From positions 1 to 6,953 of the forward strand of contig JABZGO010000094.1 of the NCBI GenBank assembly GCA_015259305.1: a DNA stretch of 6,953 nucleotides, read 5' to 3'. A model generated the notes under the pieces. That model was given only the letters and a program-made list of their open reading frames with translations. It ran no database searches and was not told where the DNA came from. The stretch comes from Alloprevotella tannerae. Lineage in GTDB: Bacteria > Bacteroidota > Bacteroidia > Bacteroidales > Bacteroidaceae. Of this stretch, positions 1 through 6,795 are shown piece by piece. The position numbers were made by a program, and so were the translations under genes. The first letter of the stretch is position 1, and every line of letters begins with the position of its first letter.

Positions 1-4
1 GTGC

Positions 5-53
5 GTCAACACTGCCCTGCCAAAAGACTAACCCCGATGGGGTTATTGGCGGA
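5..53 (+). repeat. Composite palindromic repeat, copy 1 (cut by window edge)
   Basis: This is the right part of a repeat seen again at 319-378 (reversed) and 502-568. It consists of GTCAACACTGC (5-15), which is the right arm of a first hairpin whose left arm would lie before the window; a linker CCTGCCAAAAGAC (16-28); and a second hairpin TAACCCC-GAT-GGGGTTA (29-45), a perfect 7-bp stem with a 3-nt loop. Bases 6-53 match 521-568 at 45 of 48 positions. No coding role is visible. It resembles REP/BIME-type or small MITE-type intergenic elements in architecture, but I do not recognise the family. Confidence 0.75.
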
Positions 54-318
54 CAAAAGTGCGAGGTGTTTTGCCAATTTCATCGATGAAATCGGGTATT
101 TTGATATGTATTTTGAATGGAAGTGCGGTTATTATCGGAAGAGGTTACGCGAGGATTTTATGATTTTAGGCGGAAAGTTGGAGCGTTTATAGGTGCGGTT
201 GCTTGCAATGAGGGGTATTGGTGGACGAAGTCGTGCGGAAATGGTGCGATTTTAGGCGGGAAATGGGGCATATTTCGCAGCGAGTTTATGTAGCAGTATG
301 GGAAAATACCGACAAAAC
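54..318. other. Gene-free, G-skewed spacer between repeat copies
   Basis: No supportable gene is present. The open frame at 1-192 begins inside the repeat and has no family resemblance. By hand count, 61-300 has 82 G against 25 C on the + strand. A 12-nt direct repeat, GATTTTAGGCGG, occurs at 162-173 and 248-259. Nothing else recognisable was seen. Confidence 0.5.
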
Positions 319-378
319 AAGCCCTTAGGCTTGGTCTTTTGGCAGAGCAGGGTTAAAGTGCATAGCGCTTTAACCCTG
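319..378 (-). repeat. Composite palindromic repeat, copy 2 (inverted)
   Basis: Read on the minus strand this has the same order as copies 1 and 3. First comes a hairpin CAGGGTTAAAG/CTTTAACCCTG (arms 368-378 and 348-358, perfect 11 bp, extendable by three more pairs including one wobble to a 3-nt loop). Then a linker close to CTCTGCCAAAAGAC, then a second small hairpin AAGCC-TAAG-GGCTT (328-332 with 319-323). Relative to the other copies, bases in both stems differ in pairs that keep the pairing, for example AAGCC/GGCTT in place of AACCC/GGGTT. This suggests that the folded form is what is conserved. Confidence 0.7.
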
Positions 379-402
379 TTTAATGGATCACGCCGTTTTG
401 CA

Positions 403-478
403 ACCCCTTAGGGTTGGTCTTTCAAGGTTTGCTGCGTGTATAAATTGGGGTGTTTTTGAAAGACCAACCCTAAGGGGT
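403..478. repeat. Perfect 23-bp inverted repeat built from the repeat motif
   Basis: Positions 403-425 and 456-478 are exact reverse complements over 23 bases, separated by a 30-base spacer. Each arm contains one unit of the motif AAAGACCAACCC-TAAG-GGGT seen in the neighbouring repeats, so two units face each other. The arms also contain their own short palindrome (AACCC-CTTA-GGGTT at 402-415), so either two small hairpins or one long stem could form. There is no U-run after it, so it is not a typical intrinsic terminator. Confidence 0.8.
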
Positions 479-501
479 CGTCATCTCTACTACTTGTTGA
501 T

Positions 502-568
502 GCAGGGTTGACGTAGAATGTCAACCCTGCCCTGGCAAAAGACTAACCCCGATGGGGTTATCGGCGGA
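502..568 (+). repeat. Composite palindromic repeat, copy 3 (complete)
   Basis: This is the clearest full copy. Hairpin one is GCAGGGTTGAC/GTCAACCCTGC (502-512 with 520-530, perfect 11 bp, 7-nt loop). A linker CCTGGCAAAAGAC (531-543) follows. Hairpin two is TAACCCC-GAT-GGGGTTA (544-560). The end, to about 568, is shared with copy 1. It lies directly beside the 23-bp inverted repeat, so 319-568 is almost entirely built from this one family. Confidence 0.75.
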
Positions 569-813
569 GTAAATTGGGTGAAAGTTGCGTGAAGTTGGAC
601 GAGTTATTGATATTTTTATTGTAGTGAGGCTTAAAATATGAGTATTTGCGGGCGGAATGTGACGGGAAAGGTGCAAATATAGGTAAGGTATTGTCTTTTT
701 TATACGTGTTAGAGCGGTAGGGGTGGGGCGTTTACGGTTAAATTGGGGTTCGCAGGGCTTCATTTTCAAGCTCTATAGTGTCATTTTTAGGGTTGGGCGT
801 GGTGTTCATTATC
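569..813. other. Gene-free, strongly G-skewed stretch
   Basis: No gene can be supported. Positions 561-760 contain 70 G and 17 C on the + strand by hand count, an extreme bias compared with the coding regions of this window. The minus-strand frame at 521-769 starts in this stretch but runs into the repeat and has a low-complexity Pro/Thr/Ile composition, so it is treated as chance. A fragment TTAGGGTTGGGC at 787-798 matches 408-419 of the repeat family at 11 of 12 positions and may be a decayed unit. Confidence 0.45.
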
Positions 814-1095
814 TTATTTATTGATGAAATTGTGAGGATAGAATAGGCGTTCGCGCAAAAAAATAGTTGCACTAATGAGCCTTATATAATGTGTTGCGAT
901 TGTTTGCGAAGCAATTGTTATGAAGGCACAAACGCATGACCTTTTGACTGGAAATCTTGTTGGTATAGTTGCCAAATAGTAGTTTTGAACATTCCTGACA
1001 AATAGCTTGAAATCAATCAAAATACGAACAAAATCGCAATTTTTACATGCAGGAATGATTGCGTGTCCATTTTTTTGTATTTTTGTCATCCGCAA
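814..1095 (-). CDS. Weak hypothetical ORF, 93 codons, possibly not a gene
   Basis: An ATG-started minus-strand frame of 93 residues, rich in Ile, Arg, Phe and Thr, with four Cys. Two lie in the stretch ACKNCDF near residues 16-22 and two in SCVCAF near residues 54-59. I recognise no domain, and there is no signal peptide or clear ribosome site. A second in-frame ATG follows two codons after the first. It is the only long frame in an otherwise gene-free, AT-rich stretch, so it could be a small unknown protein, a decayed gene, or chance. Codon choice here does not resemble gyrB (many ATA, AGG and AGA). Its neighbours give no functional hint. Confidence 0.2.
   Translation of the reverse strand: MRMTKIQKNGHAIIPACKNCDFVRILIDFKLFVRNVQNYYLATIPTRFPVKRSCVCAFITIASQTIATHYIRLISATIFLRERLFYPHNFINK
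1078..1085 (+). promoter_or_regulatory. Possible Bacteroidetes -7 box (TATTTTTG)
   Basis: TATTTTTG fits the TAnnTTTG consensus and is identical to the box in front of gyrB (2642-2649), inside the shared 10-mer GTATTTTTGT. No good TTTG -33 box is visible at 19-21 bases; the nearest candidate is ATTG at 1058-1061, 16 bases away. If used, it would start a transcript opening with the hairpin CATCCGCA/TGCGGATG (1087-1094 with 1109-1116) and give a leader of almost 400 bases before the secreted-protein gene. Confidence 0.25.
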
Positions 1096-1476
1096 AAGAC
1101 GAATAAGATGCGGATGCTCGACGAATTTGCGTCGAAAGAATGAAAATAATACATTGGTGAATATCTCTTAGATCGGTTCGCAGGAACTTGGCTAATAACA
1201 AAGGATGAAGAATTGACCGCGAGGCATTTCTTTCAATGCAGATAACGCGTCAACATACAATAAATTGTGATTGAATCATAAGGCAAAAAGCGTAAGTCTC
1301 CTTTCGAACCAAAGTGGAGTATACATTGCCGAAAAAGAGATAAGCACCTTTCATCAAAAGAAAGCGAATACAGACCGATAGTCAGTATATTAATTAACAA
1401 AACACTTAACCTTAAGACCCAAGCCTTCGATACGGCCTTGCTCCGAAAGGAGATTCAACAGGGAGGCACTATTATT
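1096..1476. other. Gene-free region and likely leader before the secreted-protein gene
   Basis: No gene was found. Visible structure is limited to a perfect 8-bp inverted repeat (1087-1094/1109-1116) followed at once by a small stem CGACG/CGTCG (1119-1123/1130-1134), and the hairpin-forming ribosome-site region at 1441-1466. The rest is AT-rich without clear motifs. Confidence 0.4.
1441..1466 (+). promoter_or_regulatory. Two purine-rich ribosome-site candidates, one in a GAAA tetraloop hairpin
   Basis: CTCC-GAAA-GGAG (1441-1452) forms a 4-bp stem closed by a GNRA-type loop and includes an AAGGAG sequence. A second site, GGGAGG (1461-1466), lies 10 bases before ATG 1477. The second one supports 1477 as the start rather than the in-frame TTG at 1438, which would place 13 non-signal-like residues before the signal peptide. 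Strong Shine-Dalgarno sequences are uncommon in this phylum, so this is notable. Confidence 0.45.
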
Positions 1477-2298
1477 ATGAGAAATAATTTACTTCAAAGA
1501 GTTTGCGCGGCGATCGTCGTGCTATTCATCGCTATGTGTGCTATACCGACAACGGCGCAGGCGCAGACGGCGTATGAACTTTGGGTTTGCGGCACGCAAG
1601 TGACGTCGGCCAATTGCGGTGACCTCTCCGTGGTAGAGGGTGTGAGCGGAAAGGTTAGCTATAACCCCGATACAAAGGTGCTTATGCTGCAAGATGCCAC
1701 CATCAAGACCGAAGGCAAACTCTTGTTTAAGTCGAATATAGATGGCCTGACGATGCAGGTTGTTGGCACAAATAGTTTGGAGACTGACAAGGCCGTATTC
1801 TGGTTCACAGCGCCCTTGACGATTATGGGTGGTGGCGTATTGAATATGTTGAGTACAGACAACTGCACGCTCTATGCCAGAGGAACCAACCTTACGATCG
1901 AAGATTGCACGATCAATGCCGAAGGTAAAGAATTTGGCTTTGCCGGAAACAATGGCACGAACGAGACACTTACGATTAAAAATGCTTCGATTTCAGTAGA
2001 AGGCAAGAAGTATGGCACGATCGTAGACTTTGCCGAACTTAACCTTATCGGTTGTGCTATTACGCAGCCGGCCGGCGCTGCTTTCGATGCGGAAGTGCAC
2101 GCAGTAGCTATTGATGGTAATCCTGTAAAGACTAAAATTGTCATTACGAAAGGTGGAACGGGCATCGCAATGCCTACCCTCAATCCGGCGGCCAAGCAAG
2201 GCGTGTATTCACTCAGCGGCGTGAAACTCAACGGCGAGGTGAACAATCTGCCGAAGGGTATTTACGTCATCAACGGCAAGAAAGTCGTGAAGAAATAA
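1477..2298 (+). CDS. Secreted beta-rich protein with Prevotella-type C-terminal tail
   Basis: 273 residues, function unknown. Residues 1-29 are a signal peptide: Arg2 and Arg8, a hydrophobic core at about 9-23, and a signal peptidase I site AQA|QT after residue 29. The mature protein opens with YELWVCGTQVTSANCGDLS (33-51), resembling exported Bacteroidales proteins of the type 'YxLWVxGxQVTSxN', followed by VSYNPDTKVLMLQDATI (60-76). From about 80 to 197 short strands recur; LTIEDCTINAEGKEFG (139-154) and LTIKNASISVEGKKYG (165-180) are an internal repeat 26 residues apart, which suggests a right-handed beta-helix. Five cysteines lie in the mature part (38, 47, 130, 144, 193). The last ~33 residues (241-273), with GVYSLSGVKL and LPKGIYVINGKKV, resemble the type IX secretion sorting tails (type A) or their short Prevotella variants. 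Export to the surface or medium is therefore inferred. There is no lipobox. The gene stands alone with its own terminator. Start chosen by the signal peptide and GGGAGG. Confidence 0.85.
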   Translation: MRNNLLQRVCAAIVVLFIAMCAIPTTAQAQTAYELWVCGTQVTSANCGDLSVVEGVSGKVSYNPDTKVLMLQDATIKTEGKLLFKSNIDGLTMQVVGTNSLETDKAVFWFTAPLTIMGGGVLNMLSTDNCTLYARGTNLTIEDCTINAEGKEFGFAGNNGTNETLTIKNASISVEGKKYGTIVDFAELNLIGCAITQPAGAAFDAEVHAVAIDGNPVKTKIVITKGGTGIAMPTLNPAAKQGVYSLSGVKLNGEVNNLPKGIYVINGKKVVKK

Positions 2299-2340
2299 AA
2301 GCATAGCGTGGTTACTTGTTGACCACCATTTCGTGCGAAC

Positions 2341-2384
2341 AAAGCCTTCCGACCCTCACAAATTAGGGCGTGGAAGGCTTTTAT
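2341..2384 (+). terminator. Intrinsic terminator of the secreted-protein gene
   Basis: AAAGCCTTCC (2341-2350) pairs perfectly over 10 bp with GGAAGGCTTT (2372-2381). An inner CCCT/AGGG pairing (2353-2356/2365-2368) extends the stem, and a T-rich tail TTTTATT follows. It begins 42 bases after the stop codon at 2298, and it isolates this gene from gyrB. Confidence 0.85.
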
Positions 2385-4639
<2,255 letters not shown>

Positions 4640-4677
4640 GGTTGGCAAATTTTGCGGCAAAATGCTATAAATTTTCA

Positions 4678-4716
4678 CTCAAAATTTTGAGATATGAAAT
4701 CTAAAGTTTAACTTTG
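4678..4716 (+). promoter_or_regulatory. Consensus Bacteroidetes promoter tiled with palindromes
   Basis: TTTG (4686-4689), a 19-base spacer, then TAACTTTG (4709-4716): an exact match to the -33/-7 pattern TTTG-N19-TAnnTTTG, starting 46 bases after the gyrB stop and pointing right. Three small palindromes cover it end to end: CTCAAAATTTTGAG (4678-4691) over the -33 box, AGAT/ATCT (4690-4693/4699-4702) in the spacer, and AAAGTTTAACTTT (4703-4715) over the -7 box. A fourth, GCAAATTTTGC, lies at 4645-4655. A regulator binding site or antisense/terminator role is possible. No clear coding sequence lies downstream. Confidence 0.5.
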
Positions 4717-4720
4717 TCGC

Positions 4721-4878
4721 TGAATACAAATAATAGGAGGTATTCAATTACACTCATTTATTATAGGTATTTATCATCTCCAATGGCTGAAAGCTCGTGT
4801 GTGAATACCGGCTGAAGCACTTCAAACTTACAATAATACCATTATAGGGCCGCCCGGATGTGAAATCCCGACGGCCCT
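4721..4878 (+). ncRNA. Candidate small RNA or leader with two competing pairings
   Basis: This is the stretch expected to be transcribed from the promoter at 4686-4716. GGTATTCA (4739-4746) can pair either with TGAATAC (4721-4727; 7 bp, 12-nt loop) or with TGAATACC (4802-4809; 8 bp), and the two pairings exclude each other, as in a switch. A perfect AGGAGG lies at 4735-4740 inside the switching segment, but no ATG follows at normal spacing. The first ATG (4783) opens a 10-codon frame ending at 4815. The stretch ends in a GC-rich hairpin (4846-4878) without a U-run. I recognise no known riboswitch or 6S/tmRNA signature. Function is unknown; transcription is inferred from the promoter only. Confidence 0.3.
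4846..4878 (-). terminator. GC-rich hairpin, possible terminator of a minus-strand frame
   Basis: AGGGCCG (4846-4852) pairs perfectly with CGGCCCT (4872-4878), and an inner GGAT/ATCC (4856-4859/4865-4868) closes a 5-nt loop. On the minus strand it starts 8 bases after the TGA at 4887-4889 and is followed by AT-rich ATAATGGTATTATT. On the + strand it would close the candidate RNA from 4721. It lacks a clean U-run on either strand, so the terminator role is tentative. Confidence 0.5.
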
Positions 4879-4886
4879 GCACGTCC

Positions 4887-5159
4887 TCAATACGTAGCTG
4901 CCGTCCGGCGCTTGCCGTTGGCGTCGAGCGAGGCTTGGTGACTAATGCTTGTATCCCCCTTTTCGCTTTCCGCCGCTAAGTCATTGTCCGCATTGACGCG
5001 CGCTTCGCCGTCGAAGAGTCGTTGTTTGTTACGTTCATCGCCGTTGAGGCGTGCTGAGGCTTATTTGTGGCAATTGCTCTTACCGTCTTTTCTTGCAGCC
5101 AAAGCTTTTGCCTTGGCTTTTCTTTTATCCTTTCTCCCCCACCATTCGTTAGTTTTCAT
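4887..5159 (-). pseudogene. Possible broken minus-strand gene (one in-frame stop)
   Basis: On the minus strand an ATG at 5159 opens a 32-residue basic frame beginning MKTNEWWGRKDKRKAKAKAL and ending at TAA 5061-5063. In the same frame another 57 codons stay open to TGA 4887-4889, giving a hydrophilic stretch with LNGDERNKQRLFDGE and SLDANGKRRTAATY. Codon choice in the second part is like gyrB, and a hairpin follows 8 bases after the TGA. The frame is also open upstream to 5318 (including LQAYWY just before the Met), and another frame (5156-5359) ends with an ATGA overlap at this start. This fits a gene broken by a nonsense mutation, two tiny genes, or chance openness in GC-rich DNA. No family is recognised. 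Confidence 0.3.
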
Positions 5160-5436
5160 GTACCAATAGGCCTGCAGGGGCGACCCTTTGATTCCGTCGT
5201 TCGCTTGTTGTTCGCCGCGTCCGCAAGTGCTTGATTGGAAACGAAAAGCATTAGTTTGCCGATGCGTAGCGTTGGAAAATGCACTTTTAGGGCTGGATGG
5301 CGAAGTCGCAAGTCTTGCCTACTCTTTGTTTCACCGTGTTGAAACGAACGTACCTTCACGAGCGGACGACTGTGCTATCGTGATGAAAAAGGTGTACGCT
5401 CAGGATGATAAATCGCTCGAGTCAAGTCTAAGGTGC
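5160..5436. other. Region without a supportable gene
   Basis: Open frames exist on both strands (minus 5156-5359; plus 5188-5460 from TTG), but they overlap each other, show no family likeness, and the plus one runs through a minus-strand terminator. The stretch may contain upstream remnants of the broken minus-strand frame. No promoter consensus was found. Confidence 0.35.
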
Positions 5437-5478
5437 AAAAAAAGCGTCCTCCTTCGCTGAAAGTGACGAATGAGGACG
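5437..5478 (-). terminator. Intrinsic terminator, minus strand
   Basis: Read on the minus strand, CGTCCTC (5478-5472) pairs with GAGGACG (5451-5445). After one mismatch an inner TTCG/CGAA pairing continues, and seven T residues follow (plus-strand A-run 5437-5443). It is a convincing Rho-independent terminator for leftward transcription. The nearest supported leftward gene is the nitroreductase, whose stop lies about 253 bases upstream of it. Confidence 0.8.
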
Positions 5479-5731
5479 TTGAAAGTTAAGTGGTGCAGTA
5501 GAAAATAAGGCTGCTCTGGTGAGCGCATGGGCCTTACTGTTTTTCCGCTTGCAAGGAGCAGTAGGGCAATGGGGGACAATGGCGTCGAAAAAGTCTGCTG
5601 CGCAAATTCAAATTGTCTTTACGTGGCTGTTTGGACGATATTCTTATGCCGAAATGCCGTGTGGACCTTGCGGCGTCAGGGCCTCTGTTGGCAAATCCAA
5701 GGGCCACGAAAGGCGTATGTAGACCTGCGAA
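5479..5731. other. Long 3' untranslated stretch after the nitroreductase gene
   Basis: No gene was found. On the minus strand one frame stays open for about 66 codons after the nitroreductase stop but has no ATG start and no recognisable content. Plus-strand frames from 5519 and 5527 have weak starts, and the latter overlaps the nitroreductase antisense. The stretch is probably a 3' UTR running to the terminator at 5437-5478. Confidence 0.4.
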
Positions 5732-6460
5732 TTAGACGCGCCGATATTGTGTGTCGAAATCTAAGCGGAAGCGGTCGCCGCGTACACCTTTTGGCAAGCG
5801 TATGCCGCACGAGACGATAAGACTCACGCGGGATTGGCGCGGAAGCTTGAGCAGGCGTTTCACGCGACGGGCATCGAAACCTTCAACGGGGCAGGTGTCG
5901 TAGCCTTGTTCGGCCATGGCAAGCATAAAACTTTGAGCTACGAGGCCGCAACTTTTATGCATGCCGCCAATCATGTCGTTTTCGCCCATTGAACGGAGAA
6001 CGGGGCGAAACAGACCCGCAGCGGAGAAAAAAGCCTTGCGGAAGAGGCCAAATAAACCCAGGCAGCGGCCGTAGAGAAAGGGGACGAGACGTGTATAATA
6101 CTGCGTGAGCAGATTTATATATTTGGCCTGCTTTTCAGCCGGATAATGGTGCGCTACGTTGTCTCGCTCAAAGTCGAGCACGGCCTTGGCGTGTGCCTTG
6201 ACTAAATCGGGGCGGATGAGAAAAACGACCAACTCATCGGCCGTAGTGATCGTCATTTGGTCAAAGCAAGCCGTACCTAATTGGCGGATCGTGGACTTGT
6301 CGGTCACGTGAACGACTTCCCATAATTGGAGGTTCGAACTTGTCGGTGCTAAGGTCGCTGTTTCGAGGCAGGCTTTTACCTTTTCTGGATCCAAACTTTG
6401 GGTGGTGTCGAAAATTCTGACGGCCCGCCGAAATTCCAAGAGTTCTTTTACTGTTGCCAT
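5732..6460 (-). CDS. Nitroreductase-family protein (FMN-dependent oxidoreductase)
   Basis: 242 residues, cytoplasmic, no signal peptide. The family uses FMN to pass electrons from NAD(P)H to nitroaromatics, quinones or similar acceptors; the real substrate cannot be told from sequence. The N-terminal FRRAVRIFD (10-18) is the RRSxRxF-type FMN-phosphate motif, and APTSSNLQLWEV (38-49) is the second FMN motif. A longer middle section (~98-162) includes a hydrophobic run LFGLFRKAFFSAAGLFRPVL (136-155); this belongs to a recognisable long subgroup of the family rather than being an accident. MHKSCGLVAQSFMLAMAEQG (167-186) and YDTCPVEGFD (187-196) are the C-terminal flavin/dimer signature, and RGDRFRLDFD (227-236) matches the usual basic end. 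The start at 6460 fits the conserved motif position. The GATAGAAGAG just before the ATG is a weak ribosome site at best. It is transcribed toward gyrB, with a terminator at 5437-5478. Confidence 0.93.
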   Translation of the reverse strand: MATVKELLEFRRAVRIFDTTQSLDPEKVKACLETATLAPTSSNLQLWEVVHVTDKSTIRQLGTACFDQMTITTADELVVFLIRPDLVKAHAKAVLDFERDNVAHHYPAEKQAKYINLLTQYYTRLVPFLYGRCLGLFGLFRKAFFSAAGLFRPVLRSMGENDMIGGMHKSCGLVAQSFMLAMAEQGYDTCPVEGFDARRVKRLLKLPRQSRVSLIVSCGIRLPKGVRGDRFRLDFDTQYRRV

Positions 6461-6729
6461 CTCTTCTATCGTTTAGTGTTTGTTATATATGTAAGTCGCA
6501 AATCAAGCTTTGCGGTCGCTCTCTTAGGCGTGTGTCGCGTGCAGATGGGTTGTTCGCTTGTTAAATCGCATTTTCGATTGCCCTTCGCGAAGTATGCGTG
6601 CGGAAAGTTAGGTAAAAAGTTCGATTTTTGCCCATTTCATCGCAGAAATTCTATGTTCGACGATGTTAAAACCCAAGGCTTCGCCCGCCTGCACTTAGCG
6701 TTCAAAAAATCTTATAAGGCCTAAATGTC
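6461..6729. other. Intergenic region before the nitroreductase gene
   Basis: No gene was found; the plus-strand frame at 6398-6724 starts with TTG inside the nitroreductase gene and has no family likeness. It should contain the leftward nitroreductase promoter, but no good TTTG/TAnnTTTG pair was seen. Small palindromes: CTTCGCGAAG (6583-6592) and AATCG/CGATT around 6564-6579. Confidence 0.4.
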
Positions 6730-6772
6730 GAGAAACTTTGCACAGCCGTTTACAGACTCCACAAAGTTTCTC
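6730..6772 (-). terminator. Hairpin after the partial leftward gene, probable terminator
   Basis: GAGAAACTTTG (6730-6740) and CAAAGTTTCTC (6762-6772) are perfect 11-bp complements with a 21-base loop. Read leftward the hairpin begins 23 bases after the stop codon at 6796-6798 and is followed by GACATTTAGG, which has no proper U-run. Position favours a transcript-end hairpin for the partial gene; the missing U-run lowers confidence. Confidence 0.55.
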
Positions 6773-6795
6773 TCCAAGTCAATTATGCGCGACGC

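Noticed and set aside
98..165. Middle insertion of the nitroreductase (residue numbers) as a novel domain
   Set aside because: A similar longer middle section with a GLFRPV-like run is familiar from a known long subgroup of the family, so it is not new.
1..568. CRISPR array
   Set aside because: The repeats are not evenly spaced, occur in both orientations and form two hairpins each; no cas gene is present in the window.
1659..2246. Minus-strand frames opposite the secreted-protein gene
   Set aside because: They are shadows of a gene supported by signal peptide, ribosome site and terminator.
4783..4815. 10-codon frame MAESSCVNTG as a leader peptide
   Set aside because: The AGGAGG is about 42 bases upstream, far too distant, and the residues show no attenuator-like run.
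5188..5460. Plus-strand frame of 90 codons
   Set aside because: Its composition is not implausible, but it starts with TTG without a ribosome site, and its last codons run through the A-run and stem of a minus-strand terminator.
5519..5820. Plus-strand frames of 67 and 97 codons
   Set aside because: Weak starts, no family likeness; the longer one overlaps the end of the nitroreductase gene in antisense.
6398..6724. Plus-strand frame of 108 codons
   Set aside because: Starts with TTG antisense inside the nitroreductase gene and runs through its expected promoter region; no recognisable domain.
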